This document shows, piece after piece, positions 35,565 through 46,400 of a DNA stretch of 64,000 nt. The DNA is from Micromonospora cathayae (GTDB lineage: Bacteria; Actinomycetota; Actinomycetes; Mycobacteriales; Micromonosporaceae), in contig NZ_CP118615.1 in NCBI RefSeq assembly GCF_028993575.1, positions 3,534,001 to 3,598,000 on the forward strand. The letters run 5' to 3'. Each line of letters starts with the position of its first letter. Position 1 is the first letter of the stretch. The position numbers and the translations under genes were made by a program. A model generated the notes under the pieces. It was not told where the DNA came from. It saw only the letters and a program-made list of their open reading frames with translations, and did no database searches.

Positions 35565-36745
35565 GGAGCCAGCACGACCTTGACGCAGCCGTCCTCCTTC
35601 TTCTGGAACATCTCGTACGCCTTCGGCGCGTCGGCCAGCGGCAGCCGGTGGGTGCGCAGGTCCTCCACGCCCAGCGGGTCGTCGTCACCGGCCAGCAGCG
35701 GGACGATCTCGTCGGTCCAGCGGCGGACGTGGCACTGCCCCATCCGCAGCTGGATGCCCCGGTCGAACATCTCCATCAGCGGCATCGGGTCGACCTCACC
35801 GCCGTACACGCCGGAGATCGACACGGTGCCGCCGCGCCGGACGGCCTTCAGGGCGGCCTTGAGCACGACGAGCCGGTCCACGCCGGCCTTGTCGACCATC
35901 GTCTGGGCCAGCTTGTCGGGCAGCAGCCCGGCGGCGGCCTGGGCGAGCTTGCCGGAGGTGGAGCCGTGCGCCTCCATGCCGACCGCGTCGATCACCGCGT
36001 CCGGGCCGCGCCCGTCGACCAGGTCGATCAGCGCGCCGGACACGTCGTCGAGCTGGGAGACGTCGAGGGTCTCGACGCCGTGCCGGCGGGCCATCGCCAG
36101 CCGCTCCGGCACCAGGTCCAGGCCGATGACCCGGTCCGCGCCCAGGTGCCGGCCGATCCGGGCACAGAACTGCCCCACCGGGCCGAGCCCGAACACGGCG
36201 AGCGTCCCGCCGGGCGGCACGTCCGCGTACTTCACCGCCTGCCAGGCGGTGGGCAGGATGTCGGAGAGGTAGAGGTACCGTTCGTCCGCGCCGGTCTCCG
36301 GCACCTTGACCGGCCCGAACTGGGCGTGCGGCACCCGCAGGTACTCGGCCTGCCCGCCGGGCACCGAGCCGTACAGCGACGTGTAGCCGAACAGGGCCGC
36401 GCCCTTGCCCTCGGCGGTGACCTGGGTGGTCTCGCACTGCGCGTAGAGCTGCCGCTGGCACATCCAGCAGGAGCCGCAGGAGATGTTGAACGGCACCACC
36501 ACCCGGTCGCCCGGCTTGAGTCGGGTCACCCCGGAGCCGACCTCCTCGACGATGCCCATCGGCTCGTGTCCGAGGATGTCGCCGGGCTTCAGGTACGGGC
36601 CGAGCACTTCGTACAGGTGCAGGTCGGAGCCGCAGATCGCGGTGGAGGTGATCCGGACGATCGCGTCGGTCGGGTCCTCGATCCGCGGGTCCGGCACCTC
36701 CTCCACCCGGACGTCCCGTTTGCCCTGCCAGGTGAGCGCCTTCAT
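35561..36745 (-). CDS. Zinc-dependent alcohol dehydrogenase, formaldehyde-dehydrogenase-like
   Basis: A 394-residue medium-chain dehydrogenase. Catalytic zinc ligands are Cys in TAICGSDLHLYE (residue 38) and the His-Glu pair of LGHEPMGIVEEVG. Four Cys for the structural zinc lie in SCGSCWMCQRQLYAQC. The NAD loop is VFGLGPVGQFCARIG. The long insertion after residue 240 is typical of the glutathione-independent formaldehyde dehydrogenase-like group, but substrate is open. ATG start behind GAGGAGG. It is translationally coupled to the SDR downstream. Confidence 0.9.
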   Translation of the reverse strand: MKALTWQGKRDVRVEEVPDPRIEDPTDAIVRITSTAICGSDLHLYEVLGPYLKPGDILGHEPMGIVEEVGSGVTRLKPGDRVVVPFNISCGSCWMCQRQLYAQCETTQVTAEGKGAALFGYTSLYGSVPGGQAEYLRVPHAQFGPVKVPETGADERYLYLSDILPTAWQAVKYADVPPGGTLAVFGLGPVGQFCARIGRHLGADRVIGLDLVPERLAMARRHGVETLDVSQLDDVSGALIDLVDGRGPDAVIDAVGMEAHGSTSGKLAQAAAGLLPDKLAQTMVDKAGVDRLVVLKAALKAVRRGGTVSISGVYGGEVDPMPLMEMFDRGIQLRMGQCHVRRWTDEIVPLLAGDDDPLGVEDLRTHRLPLADAPKAYEMFQKKEDGCVKVVLAP

Positions 36746-36820
36746 GGTCGTCGTCCCTCCTCGGTGCCGTCGACAGAGACTGCTACCCGCGTTCGGGACG
36801 TTGAACCGGGGCCGCCCGGG

Positions 36821-37390
36821 TCAGCAGCGGGGCAGGTCGTGCGGCGGCTGGTCGCCGGGGACCTTGGGCAGGTCGGTCCAGACGTCGGGCAGCCACCGGC
36901 CGTCGACCAGCCTGTTCCAGACCGGCCAGTTGTCGGGCTGCCCGGCGACCGGATCGTCGTCCGAGTGCGGCTGGCCGTCCCGCTCCTGGCAGACCACCCT
37001 GACCACGTCACCGTCCAGGTAGCCCTCCCGGTACCGGCTGACGGTGGACGGCCCCCGGTAGGTGTACACGCCGTTGCCGCTGTTGACGATCCTGGCCTCG
37101 ACGTAGCGTCGGGTGGGCGACGGGGCGACGCCACCGGGGACGACCGGTCCGTCCGGCGGGGAGGTGGTCACCGGCGGGGGGCCGTCCGGGGGCAGCCCGC
37201 TCCCGAGGTTGCCGCCGGTGGTGATCAGGGCGACCGCGATCGCGCTCAGCGTGCTCAGCACGCCGACCACGAGTGTGGCGACGGCCTCGTCGCTGACGCG
37301 TCGGCGTGCGCCGGACGCGCCTGGTGCTGCGGCGGGCGGATCGTGCGGTTCGGGTCCTCCGCCGGGACGGGTTGGCTCAGGGGTGTCCAT
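36821..37390 (-). CDS. Single-pass membrane protein with SH3-like extracytoplasmic domain
   Basis: A 189-residue protein. A proline-rich cytoplasmic head (about 30 residues) is followed by one membrane helix (VATLVVGVLSTLSAIAVALI), a Pro/Gly linker and a C-terminal domain starting RRYVEARIVNSGNGVYTYRG. That domain has the pattern of bacterial SH3-like repeats (GVYTYRGPSTVSRYREGY, then DGDVVRVVCQ), usually wall- or protein-binding. No catalytic motif is seen. ATG 37390 follows GAGG. Not obviously tied to its neighbours. Confidence 0.78.
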   Translation of the reverse strand: MDTPEPTRPGGGPEPHDPPAAAPGASGARRRVSDEAVATLVVGVLSTLSAIAVALITTGGNLGSGLPPDGPPPVTTSPPDGPVVPGGVAPSPTRRYVEARIVNSGNGVYTYRGPSTVSRYREGYLDGDVVRVVCQERDGQPHSDDDPVAGQPDNWPVWNRLVDGRWLPDVWTDLPKVPGDQPPHDLPRC

Positions 37391-37541
37391 GCGATCCTCT
37401 TTCGCGACCTGCGAGCCGTCAACGACGTGCTACGAAGCGTAGCGAGTCGGATGCGGCTGGTGCGGTTACGGATCGCGGTGGCCTGGCCGTTCAGTGGTCC
37501 CGGCCCTGCCGGAATGCCTACAAAGGAGACGTACCGGCCCG

Positions 37542-38303
37542 TCAGCTGCCCGGGACGTCGCCGCGTTTCACGGTGGCGGTGAGGTAGTCGCGGTTGAGCC
37601 GGCCGATGGTGCTCAGCGGGATGCCCTTCGGGCAGACCGCCGTGCACTCGCCGGCGTTGGTGCAGCCGCCGAAACCGGCCTCGTCGTGCGCGTCGACCAT
37701 GCCGACCACCCGGGTGTACCGTTCCGGCTGGCCCTGCGGCAGCAGCGAGAGCTGGGTGACCTTGGCGGCGGTGAACAGCATCCCGGAGCCGTTCGGGCAG
37801 GCGGCCACGCACGCGCCGCAGCCGATGCAGGCCGCCGAGGAGAACGCCGCGTCGGCGTCGGCCTTGGCGACCGGGGTGGCGTGCGCCTCCGGGGCGCTGC
37901 CGGTCGGCGCGGTCACGTACCCGCCGGCGGCGATGATCCGGTCGAACGCGCCCCGGTCCACCACCAGGTCCTTCACCACCGGGAAGGCGCGGGCCCGCCA
38001 CGGCTCGACGTCGATGGTCGCCCCGTCGGCGAAGTGCCGCAGGTGCAGCTGGCAGGCGGTGGTGCCGCGCTGCGGTCCGTGCGGGTCGCCGTTGATCACC
38101 ATGCCGCAGGCCCCGCAGATGCCCTCCCGGCAGTCGTGGTCGAAGGCGACCGGCTCCTCGCCGGCCAGGGTCAGCCGCTCGTTGAGCACGTCGAGCAGCT
38201 CCAGGAACGACATGTCCGGGGAGACGTCCTCGACCCGGTACGTGACCATCCGGCCCTTCGCCGCCGGGCCGCTCTGCCGCCAGATTCGCAGGGTCAGGTT
38301 CAC
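37542..38303 (-). CDS. sdhB: Succinate dehydrogenase iron-sulfur subunit (Sdh1 type)
   Basis: A 253-residue electron-transfer subunit linking the flavoprotein to the membrane subunit. The [2Fe-2S] site is [11 protein letters not shown] plus a later Cys in RGTTACQ. The second domain carries [16 protein letters not shown] and [15 protein letters not shown], ligands for the two other clusters. GTG 38303 overlaps the stop of sdhA (GTGA). It is the last gene of sdhCAB. Size and sequence resemble the mycobacterial Sdh1 FeS protein. Confidence 0.92.
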   Translation of the reverse strand: MNLTLRIWRQSGPAAKGRMVTYRVEDVSPDMSFLELLDVLNERLTLAGEEPVAFDHDCREGICGACGMVINGDPHGPQRGTTACQLHLRHFADGATIDVEPWRARAFPVVKDLVVDRGAFDRIIAAGGYVTAPTGSAPEAHATPVAKADADAAFSSAACIGCGACVAACPNGSGMLFTAAKVTQLSLLPQGQPERYTRVVGMVDAHDEAGFGGCTNAGECTAVCPKGIPLSTIGRLNRDYLTATVKRGDVPGS

Positions 38304-40237
38304 TTGTAGCTCCGCTGGGTCGGCTGGACGTACTCGAAGGTCAGGTCTTCCCGGTGCAGCACCGGCGGCTGGCCGGTGCCGGTGAACTCCCAGGCCGCCA
38401 CGTAGCCGAACCGCTCGTCGTCGCGTTGCGCCTCGCCGTCGGGGGTCTGGTGCTCGGCCCGGAAGTGCCCGCCGCAGGACTCCTCCCGGTGCAGGGCGTC
38501 GACGCACATCAGCTCCGCCAGCTCGAGGAAGTCGGCCACCCGGCCGGCCTTCTCCAACGCCTGGTTCAGCCCCTCCCCGTCGCCGGGTACCCGGACCCGC
38601 TGCCAGAACTGCTCGCGCAACGCCCGGATCTCGTCGATCGCCTTGCGCAGCCCGGCTTCGGTGCGTTCCATGCCGCAGTGCTCCCACATGAGCTGACCCA
38701 GCTCGCGGTGGAACGAGTCGACGGTCCGGTCCCCGTCGACCGCGAGCAGCCGGGAGATCCGGTCCCGCACCTCGGCCCGCGCCTGCACGGCGGCCGGGTG
38801 GCCGGCGTCGACCGGCGCGAACGGGCCGCCGGCCAGGTAGTTGGCGATGGTGTTGGGCAGGACGAAGTACCCGTCGGCGAGCCCCTGCATCAGCGCGGAC
38901 GCGCCGAGCCGGTTCGCCCCGTGGTCGGAGAAGTTCGCCTCGCCGATCACGAACAGCCCGGGGACGGTGGACTGGAGGTCGTAGTCGACCCAGAGCCCGC
39001 CCATCGTGTAGTGCACCGCCGGGTAGATCCGCATCGGCACCCGGTACGGGTCCTCGCCGGTGATCCGCTCGTACATCTCGAAGAGGTTGCCGTACCGCGC
39101 CTCGATGGCCGGGCGGCCGAGCCGGCCGATGGCGTCGGCGAAGTCCAGGTACACGCCGAGCCCGGTCGGGCCGACCCCGCGCCCGGCGTCGCAGACGTTC
39201 TTGGCGGCCCGGGAGGCGATGTCCCGGGGGACCAGGTTGCCGAACGACGGGTACATCCGTTCCAGGTAGTAGTCCCGTTCGTCCTCGGGGATGTCGCCGG
39301 GGGCGCGGGTGTCGCCGGCCGTCGTCGGCACCCAGACCCGGCCGTCGTTGCGCAGCGACTCGCTCATCAGGGTCAGCTTCGACTGGTGCTCGCCGGAGAC
39401 CGGGATGCAGGTCGGGTGGATCTGGGTGTAGCAGGGGTTGGCGAAGTACGCGCCCCGGCGGTGCGCCCGCCAGGTGGCGGTGACGTTGCACCCCTTGGCG
39501 TTGGTGGAGAGGTGGAAGACGTTGCCGTACCCGCCGGTGGCGAGCACCACCGCGTCGGCGAACTCCGTGGTGACCTCGCCGGTGACCAGGTCCCGGACCA
39601 CGATGCCCCGGGCCCGGCCGTCCGCCACGATCAGCTCCAGCATCTCGTGTCGGGCGTTCATCTCCACGGTGCCCAGCCCGACCTGCCGTTCCAGGGCCTG
39701 GTACGCGCCGAGCAGCAACTGCTGCCCGGTCTGGCCCCGGGCGTAGAAGGTGCGCTGCACCTGCGCGCCGCCGAAGGACCGGGTGTCGAGCAGTCCGCCG
39801 TACTCGCGGGCGAACGGCACACCCTGCGCCACGCACTGGTCGATGATGTTCACCGACACCTCGGCCAGCCGGTGCACGTTGGACTCCCGGGACCGGAAGT
39901 CGCCGCCCTTGACGGTGTCGTAGAAGAGCCGGTGCACCGAGTCGCCGTCGTTGCGGTAGTTCTTGGCGGCGTTGATGCCGCCCTGTGCGGCGATCGAGTG
40001 GGCCCGGCGCGGGCTGTCCTGGTAGCAGTACGCCTTCACCCGGTAGCCCTGCTCGGCGAGGGTGGCGGCGGCCGAGCCGCCGGCCAGGCCGGTGCCCACC
40101 ACGATCACGGTCAGCTTCCGGCGGTTGGCCGGGTTGACCAGTTTGGCGGCGAACCGGCGTCGGTCCCAGCGGGTCTCGATCGGGCCGTCGGGTGCGGTGG
40201 TGTCGGCGATCGGGTCGCCGTCGACGTACAGGTCCAT
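38300..40237 (-). CDS. sdhA: Succinate dehydrogenase flavoprotein subunit (Sdh1 type)
   Basis: A 645-residue FAD subunit that oxidises succinate to fumarate on the cytoplasmic side. [19 protein letters not shown] binds [16 protein letters not shown] is the covalent-flavin region, though the expected flavin-linking His should be checked because the sequence reads [27 protein letters not shown] and [15 protein letters not shown] are conserved substrate and FAD contacts. Its length fits the roughly 646-residue Sdh1/fumarate-reductase-like group with the long insertion, not the 585-residue Sdh2 type. It begins one base after the sdhC stop. Confidence 0.94.
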   Translation of the reverse strand: MDLYVDGDPIADTTAPDGPIETRWDRRRFAAKLVNPANRRKLTVIVVGTGLAGGSAAATLAEQGYRVKAYCYQDSPRRAHSIAAQGGINAAKNYRNDGDSVHRLFYDTVKGGDFRSRESNVHRLAEVSVNIIDQCVAQGVPFAREYGGLLDTRSFGGAQVQRTFYARGQTGQQLLLGAYQALERQVGLGTVEMNARHEMLELIVADGRARGIVVRDLVTGEVTTEFADAVVLATGGYGNVFHLSTNAKGCNVTATWRAHRRGAYFANPCYTQIHPTCIPVSGEHQSKLTLMSESLRNDGRVWVPTTAGDTRAPGDIPEDERDYYLERMYPSFGNLVPRDIASRAAKNVCDAGRGVGPTGLGVYLDFADAIGRLGRPAIEARYGNLFEMYERITGEDPYRVPMRIYPAVHYTMGGLWVDYDLQSTVPGLFVIGEANFSDHGANRLGASALMQGLADGYFVLPNTIANYLAGGPFAPVDAGHPAAVQARAEVRDRISRLLAVDGDRTVDSFHRELGQLMWEHCGMERTEAGLRKAIDEIRALREQFWQRVRVPGDGEGLNQALEKAGRVADFLELAELMCVDALHREESCGGHFRAEHQTPDGEAQRDDERFGYVAAWEFTGTGQPPVLHREDLTFEYVQPTQRSYK

Positions 40238-40238
40238 G

Positions 40239-40928
40239 TCAGGCCACCAATCCGGTGAGTACGGCGAACGGGACCACCAGGTAGCCGGCGCAGAGCGCGA
40301 CCGCGACGGCCAGCGCGACCCGGCGGGCCCGGCGCTCGCCGCGCGGGGTCTGCTGGCCGAGGCTGCGCAGCGCGCTGAACACGCCGTGCCGCAGGTGGAA
40401 CCCGACGGCCACGATCGCCACGGTGTAGGCGAGGGTCACGTACCAGCGCTGCGGGGCGAAGTCGGCGACCACGTTCGCGTACGGGCGGGACGGGTCGCCG
40501 ACCGGGTTCAGGGTCCCGGTGGTCAGGTCCAGGATGTGGTAGATCACGAAGAGCAGGATGATGACGCCGCCCCAGCGCATGGTCCGGGCGGCGTAGCTGC
40601 CCCGTACCGGTTTGCGGTGCGCGTACCGGACCGGGCGGGCGGCGCGGGCCCGGCGGGCCAGCACGGTGGCGGCGGCGATGTGCGCGAGCACGGCGACCAG
40701 CAGCGCGGTACGCAGCAGCCAGAGGAACCAGACGTGCGGCAGCACCGGCGCGCCGATGGTACGCAGCCACTCGGCGTAGTGGTCGAACGAGGTCTGTCCG
40801 GCGAAGACCTTCAGGTTGCCGAGCATGTGCGCGACGAGGAACAGCACCAGGACGATGCCGGTGACCGCCATGACGGCCTTGAGGCCGACGCTGGACCGCA
40901 GCGGCGACCGGTTGCTCGTGACTACCAC
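40239..40928 (-). CDS. sdhC: Succinate dehydrogenase cytochrome b subunit
   Basis: A polytopic protein with five hydrophobic helices, the layout of the single-subunit, di-haem membrane anchor of the B. subtilis/Wolinella kind. His residues suited to haem ligation lie in [26 protein letters not shown] and VGFHLRHG. I use GTG 40928 (229 residues), which places the mature-like [16 protein letters not shown] at the start. An in-frame ATG at 40988 adds 20 residues, but it overlaps the LysR-type palindrome next to the divergent gene and has no ribosome site. First gene of sdhCAB. Confidence 0.85.
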   Translation of the reverse strand: MVVTSNRSPLRSSVGLKAVMAVTGIVLVLFLVAHMLGNLKVFAGQTSFDHYAEWLRTIGAPVLPHVWFLWLLRTALLVAVLAHIAAATVLARRARAARPVRYAHRKPVRGSYAARTMRWGGVIILLFVIYHILDLTTGTLNPVGDPSRPYANVVADFAPQRWYVTLAYTVAIVAVGFHLRHGVFSALRSLGQQTPRGERRARRVALAVAVALCAGYLVVPFAVLTGLVA

Positions 40929-40985
40929 CCGATCGACGCTAGGAGCGCCGGCACCAGTCGTCCAATGCATCGATGTCGCAGTTGC

Positions 40986-41002
40986 CATAGCCGTAAGCTA
41001 TG
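40986..41002. promoter_or_regulatory. LysR-type box between sdhC and the divergent regulator
   Basis: CATAG (40986-40990) and CTATG (40998-41002) are perfect inverted arms around seven bases and include the T-N11-A core of LysR-family binding sites. The site lies in the short divergent gap and touches the first ATG of the LysR gene. It fits autoregulation and control of sdhCAB by that regulator. Confidence 0.55.
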
Positions 41003-41005
41003 AAG

Positions 41006-41935
41006 ATGCAGTTCCATCAGCTCCGGTACTTCGTGGCGGTGGCAGAAACCCGGCATTTCACCCAAGCGGCTGATCTGGTGGGGATAACCCAACCTTCGTT
41101 GAGTAAGCAAATTCACGCTCTGGAGAACGATCTCGGCACCCCGCTGTTCGAGCGGGTACGCGGCAACATCACCCTCACCGCCGCCGGTGAGGTGCTGCTG
41201 CCGTCCGCCCGGCGGATCCTCGCCGACCTGGAGACCGCCCAGCGGGAGGTGCAGGAGCTGGTCGGGCTGCGCCGGGGCCGGGTCCGGCTCGGCGCCACCC
41301 CCAGCCTGGTCACCTCGCTCGCCCCGCCGGTGCTGCGCGGCTTCCGCGACGCCCACCCCGGCGTCGACCTGCGGGTGGAGGAGGGCGGCTCGCAGGACCT
41401 GGTCCGGGACCTGCTCCGCGGCGACCTCGACCTGGCCCTGATCATCCTGCCCGCGCACGGCACCGACCCCGGACTGCGCGCCGAGCCGATCCTGCGGGAG
41501 AGCCTGGTGGTCGCCTCCCTCGACCCGGTCCCGGCCGCCGCCGACACCGGCACCCTGCACATCACCGACCTGCGCGACCAGCCGCTGGTGATGTTCCGGC
41601 CCGGCTACGACCTGCGCGACGTCACCATCCGGGCCTGCCGGGAGGCCGGCTTCGAGCCGTCCTTCGCCGTCGAGGGCGGCGAGATGGACGCCGTGCTCAG
41701 CTTCGTCGAGTCCGGCCTGGGCATCGCCCTGGTCCCCGGCATCGTGGTCGCCCGCCGCCCCCGGATCCGGGTCACCCCGCTCGGTCCGCCGGGGATCCGC
41801 CGGACCATCGCGGTGGCCCGGCGACGCGACGCCGTCCCCACCCACGCCGGCCGGGCGCTGCGCCGGATCCTGCTCGACCAGGTACGCGCCGCCGCCGGAC
41901 GGGGCGACCTGCCACCCGGCGTCGAGCCGCTCTGA
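41006..41935 (+). CDS. LysR-family transcriptional regulator
   Basis: A 309-residue LTTR. The N-terminal winged helix-turn-helix is MQFHQLRYFVAVAETRHFTQ followed by SLSKQIHALENDLGTPLFER. The effector-binding domain starts near residue 90 (GRVRLGATPSLVTSLAPPVL) and includes GGEMDAVLSFVESGLGIALV. I prefer ATG 41006, giving the canonical MQFHQL start; ATG 41000 adds two residues and lies in the palindrome. It diverges from sdhCAB and likely controls it. The inducer is unknown. Streptomyces and Micromonospora often have a LysR gene beside this type of sdh operon. Confidence 0.9.
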   Translation: MQFHQLRYFVAVAETRHFTQAADLVGITQPSLSKQIHALENDLGTPLFERVRGNITLTAAGEVLLPSARRILADLETAQREVQELVGLRRGRVRLGATPSLVTSLAPPVLRGFRDAHPGVDLRVEEGGSQDLVRDLLRGDLDLALIILPAHGTDPGLRAEPILRESLVVASLDPVPAAADTGTLHITDLRDQPLVMFRPGYDLRDVTIRACREAGFEPSFAVEGGEMDAVLSFVESGLGIALVPGIVVARRPRIRVTPLGPPGIRRTIAVARRRDAVPTHAGRALRRILLDQVRAAAGRGDLPPGVEPL

Positions 41936-42085
41936 TCCACCCCGTCGCGGTGACGGGCGTCGGTCCCGCCGTCGCGGTGACGGGCACCGGCCCGCCCGCG
42001 CCGGAGAGACGCCGACCCGCGTCCCCGGCACCGGCTCCGCACGACGCGAGAACACGACCCGTCACCACCCGCATACGCTGCCGGT

Positions 42086-43444
42086 ATGACCTCCCGTAGC
42101 GCCGTGGTGATCGGCGCGAGCCTGGGCGGGTTGCTGACCGCCCGCGCCCTCACCGACGCGTACGACAAGGTCACCCTGATCGACCGGGACCTGCTGCCGG
42201 ACCATGCGGTGAACCGGCGCGGGGTGCCGCAGGGCCGGCAACTGCACGTGCTGCTGGTCCGGGGCCGCCGCGCCCTCGAGGAACTGCTGCCCGGCATCGG
42301 CACCGAACTGACCGCCCGGGGCGTACCCACCGTCGACCTGCACGACCAGGTCCACTGGTACAACGACGGGTACCGGATGCGGCGGGCACCGTCGTCGCTG
42401 CACGCGTACGGGCTCAGCCGACCGCTACTGGAACAGGTGGTCCGCGAACGGGTGGCCGCACTGCCCGGGGTGACCCTGGTCGACGGGTGCGAGGCCGTCG
42501 GACTCACCACCACACCCGACCGGCGGCGGGTCACCGGCGTACGGCTGCGCGACCGGGACGGCGTCGAGCGGGTACTGACCGCCGACCTGACCGTGGACGC
42601 CGGCGGCCGGGGCACCCGCAGCCCGGTGTGGCTGGCCGAGCTGGGCTACCCCACCGCGCCCGAGGAACGGGTCAAGGTCGACGTCACCTACGTGACCCGG
42701 GTCTACCGTCGGGAGCCGCACCACCTGGAGGGCCTGCTCGGGGCGTTGACCAACGCGATCCCCGGCCAGCCCCGGGGCGGCATCGTCGCACCCCAGGAGG
42801 ACGACCGCTTCGCGGTGGCGATCAGCGGCGTACTGGGCGAGGAGCCACCCACGGACGACGCGGGCATGCTGAGCTTCGCCGACACCCTGCCGGCCCCGCA
42901 GATCGGCGCGCTGCTCCGCTCGGCGCAACCCCTCGGCGCGCCCGCCAAGATGCGCTTCCCGGCGAGCGTCCGACGCCGGTACGAGCGGCTGCGCCGGTTC
43001 CCGGCCGGCTACCTGGTGGTGGCCGACGCGCTGTGCAGCTTCAACCCGGTCTACGGCCAGGGCATCACGGTGGCGGCGCTGGAGGCGCTGCTGCTGCGCC
43101 GGCTGCTACGGCACGGCACGGACCAGCCCGCCCGGCCGTTCTTCCGCCAGGCGGCCCGGGTCATCGACGGCCCGTGGGCCATCTCCAGCGGCAGCGACCT
43201 GCGCTTCCCGGCGGTCACCGGGCCGCGCCCGGCCCGGGTCCGGCTGGTCAACGCGTACCTGCCCCGGCTGCACGCCGCCGCCACCCGGGACCCGGCGCTC
43301 GGGGCCGCCTTCCTACGGGTGCTGAACCTGGTCGACCCGCCGACCCGGCTGCTCGCCCCGGCGGTGCTGCTGCGGGTGCTGCGCGCCTACCACCGGGCCG
43401 GTCGTGCGGGTCAGCGGCCCTCCACCACGTCCATCGCCCGGTAG
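42086..43444 (+). CDS. FAD-dependent oxidoreductase/monooxygenase-like protein
   Basis: A 452-residue flavoprotein. VVIGASLGGLLTARAL is the N-terminal FAD dinucleotide loop and GYLVVADALCSFNPVYGQGI holds the second FAD (GD-type) contact, with Ala-Asp in place of Gly-Asp. The overall pattern resembles 2-polyprenyl-6-methoxyphenol hydroxylase/geranylgeranyl-reductase relatives, but it lacks a clear substrate signature. ATG 42086 is used. The last 34 bases overlap the convergent hrpA gene. It is not part of an evident pathway here. Confidence 0.82.
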   Translation: MTSRSAVVIGASLGGLLTARALTDAYDKVTLIDRDLLPDHAVNRRGVPQGRQLHVLLVRGRRALEELLPGIGTELTARGVPTVDLHDQVHWYNDGYRMRRAPSSLHAYGLSRPLLEQVVRERVAALPGVTLVDGCEAVGLTTTPDRRRVTGVRLRDRDGVERVLTADLTVDAGGRGTRSPVWLAELGYPTAPEERVKVDVTYVTRVYRREPHHLEGLLGALTNAIPGQPRGGIVAPQEDDRFAVAISGVLGEEPPTDDAGMLSFADTLPAPQIGALLRSAQPLGAPAKMRFPASVRRRYERLRRFPAGYLVVADALCSFNPVYGQGITVAALEALLLRRLLRHGTDQPARPFFRQAARVIDGPWAISSGSDLRFPAVTGPRPARVRLVNAYLPRLHAAATRDPALGAAFLRVLNLVDPPTRLLAPAVLLRVLRAYHRAGRAGQRPSTTSIAR

Positions 43445-46400
43445 ATCCGCTGCTCGGAGACCGGGTACGGGGTGCCGAGCGCCTGCGCGAACACGTTCAC
43501 CCGCAACTCCTCGATCATCCAGCGGATCTCCCGGACCGCCTCCTCGTTCCGGCGGGCCGGGGAGAGCGCGGCCAGCAGGTCCCGGTACTCCTTCTGCACC
43601 ACCGCGATCCGGTCCTGCTGCTGCCGGTCGCGTTGCGGGTTGCCGGTCAGCCGGTCCAGTCGCCGTTCGATCGCCGCCAGGTAGCGCAGCAGGTCGGGCA
43701 GCCGGGCGTACCCGGTCTCGGTGACGAACCCGGCGTGCACCAGGCCGGCGAGCTGGGCCTTGATGTCGGCCAGCGCGGCCACCAGGGTCAGGTCGGTGGT
43801 CCGGGTCAGCCGGCCCTGCACGGTGTGCGCGGCGGCGAGCACCTTCCGGACCCGGTCCATCACCTCGACCACGGTGTCCACCAGGTCGGCACGCACCTTG
43901 TCGCGGAGCGCGGCGAAGCCGTCGGCGTCCCAGGCCGGGCCGCCCGCCCCGGCGACCAGCCGGTCGATGGCCGCCCCGGTGGCGTCCTCGATGAGCTGCT
44001 GCACGCCGCCGTGCGGGTTGCGGCTGAGCGCCAGCTTCGCCTCGTTGGACAGCCGGCCCTGGAGGAACTTCGCCGGGTTCGCCACGGTCAGCCGTAGCAG
44101 CCGCCGGGTGCCGGCCCACATCGCCGCGGCCTGCTCGGCGGCCGAGTCGAAGACCTTCACCCCGACCGTCTGCCCCTCGTCCACCAGCGCCGGGTACGCG
44201 GTCACCCGGTACCCGGCCCGGACCTGCTCGATGGTGCGCGGCAGCGTACCGATGCTCCACTCGCGCAACCCGGTGCGGGCCACGTCCGGGGCGGCGGCGG
44301 CCACCACCTCGCGGACCTCGGCCTTGAGCCGGCGTTGCAGGGCCGGCAGGTCCTTGCCCTCGGCGACCGGCTTGTTCTCCTCGTCGAGCACCCGGAAGGT
44401 GACCCGCAGGTGGGCGGGGAGCTTCCCGGTGTCCCACGCCTCGCGGGGCACGGTCACCCCGGTCATCCGGCGCAGCACCCGGGTCAGCGCGTCCAGCAGC
44501 GGCTCCTCGCCCGGGGTGATCGCGGCGAGCGCGGCGCGGGCGAAGTCCGGCACCGGTACGAAGTTGCGGCGTACCGCCTTGGGCAGCGACCGGATCAGCG
44601 CCACCACCAGTTCCTCGCGCAGCCCCGGCACCTGCCAGTCGAAGGCGGTCGCCGGCACCTGGTTGAGCAGCGGCAGCGGGATGTCCACGGTGACCCCGTC
44701 GGTCGGGGTGCCCGGCTCGAACCGGTACGTCAGCGGCAGCGCCACCCCGTCGGAGTGCCACCGGTCCGGGTAGTCGGCCTCGTCCACCCCGCCCCGGCCG
44801 GCGTTGACCAGCAGCTCCCGGGTGAAGGTGAGCAGGTCGGGCCGGTGCCGGCGTTCGGTCTTCCACCAGGCGTCGAAGTGCCGCCCGGAGACCACGTCGG
44901 CGGGGATCCGTTCGTCGTAGAACTGGAAGATCGTCTCGTCGTCGACCAGGATGTCCCGCCGCCGGGCCCGGTGTTCCAGCTCCTCCACGTCGTCGCGCAG
45001 CTTCTGGTTGTCCCGCCAGAACTGGTGGTGGGTGGACCAGTCGCCCTCGACCAGGGCGTGCCGGATGAACAGCTCCCGGCTCAGGCCGGGGTCGATCCGG
45101 CCGAAGTTGACCTTCCGTGCGGTGACCAGCGGCAGGCCGTAGAGGGTGACCTTCTCGTACGCCAGCACCGCCGCCTGCTTCTTCTCCCAGTGCGGCTCGC
45201 TGTAGCTGCGTTTGACCAGGTGCTGGGCGAGCGGTTCGATCCACTCCGGCTCGACCCGGCCGGCGACCCGGCCCCACAGCCGGGAGGTCTCCACCAGTTC
45301 GGCGGCCATCACCCAGCGCGGCGGTTTCTTGAACAGTGCCGAGCCGGGGAACAGGGCGAACTTCGCGCCCCGCGCGCCCAGGTACTCGTGTTTCTGCGGG
45401 TCCTTCCAGCCGACGTGGGAGAGCAGGCCGGGCAGCAGGGACTGGTGCACCTTCGGGGTGTCGATCTCCTCCGGCAGTTCCGCGCCCCGGTCCCGCCGGC
45501 CACCGCCGGCCGGCTCACCGTCCCGCCGGCCGGCGTCCGTCGAAGCGTCCCGCCGGCCGGTCTCCGTCGGGGTGTCGCGCCGGCCGCGTTCCCGGCCCCC
45601 CTCGGCCGGGGTACGCAACACCTGGCGGACCTGGCTGACGATGTCCTGCCACTCGCGTACCCGCAGGTAGTTCAGGTACTCCGCCTTGCACATCCGGCGG
45701 AACGCGCTGGACGACAACGCCCGCTGCTGCTCGCGCAGGTACCGCCACAGGTTGAGGAACGTGACGAAGTCCGACTCGGCGTCGGTGAACCGGGCGTGTG
45801 CCTGGTCGGCCTGGGCCTGCTTCTCGACCGGCCGTTCGCGTGGGTCCTGGATGGACAGCGCCGCCGCGATCACCACGACCTCGGTGGCGCAGCCGTTGCG
45901 TTCCCCCTCCACCACCATCCGGGCCAGCCGGGGGTCGACCGGGAGCTGGGCCAGCCGCCGGCCCAACGGGGTGAGCCGTTTCGCCGGGTCGGTCTCGGTG
46001 GGGTCGAGCGCGCCCAGCTCGTGCAGCAGGTTCACCCCGTCGGCGATGTTGCGGCGGTCCGGCGGGTCGATGAACGGGAACGCGGCCACGTCACCCAGCC
46101 CGATCGAGGTCATCTGGAGGATGACCGAGGCCAGGTTGGTGCGCAGGATCTCCGGGTCGGTGAACTCCGGCCGGGAGGCGAAGTCCTGCTCGTCGTAGAG
46201 CCGGATGCAGATGCCGTCCGAGGTACGCCCGCAGCGTCCCTTGCGCTGGTTCGCGGACGCCTGGGAGACCGGCTCGATCGGCAACCGCTGCACCTTCAGC
46301 CGGCTGGAGTAGCGGGAGATCCGGGCGGTACCCGGGTCCACCACGTACTTGATCCCGGGCACGGTCAGCGAGGTCTCCGCGACGTTGGTGGCGAGCACCA

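Noticed and set aside
41943..41985. Short direct repeat (CGTCGCGGTGACGGGC twice) between the LysR gene and the FAD oxidoreductase
   Set aside because: Two short copies only in GC-rich spacer; too little to support a feature.
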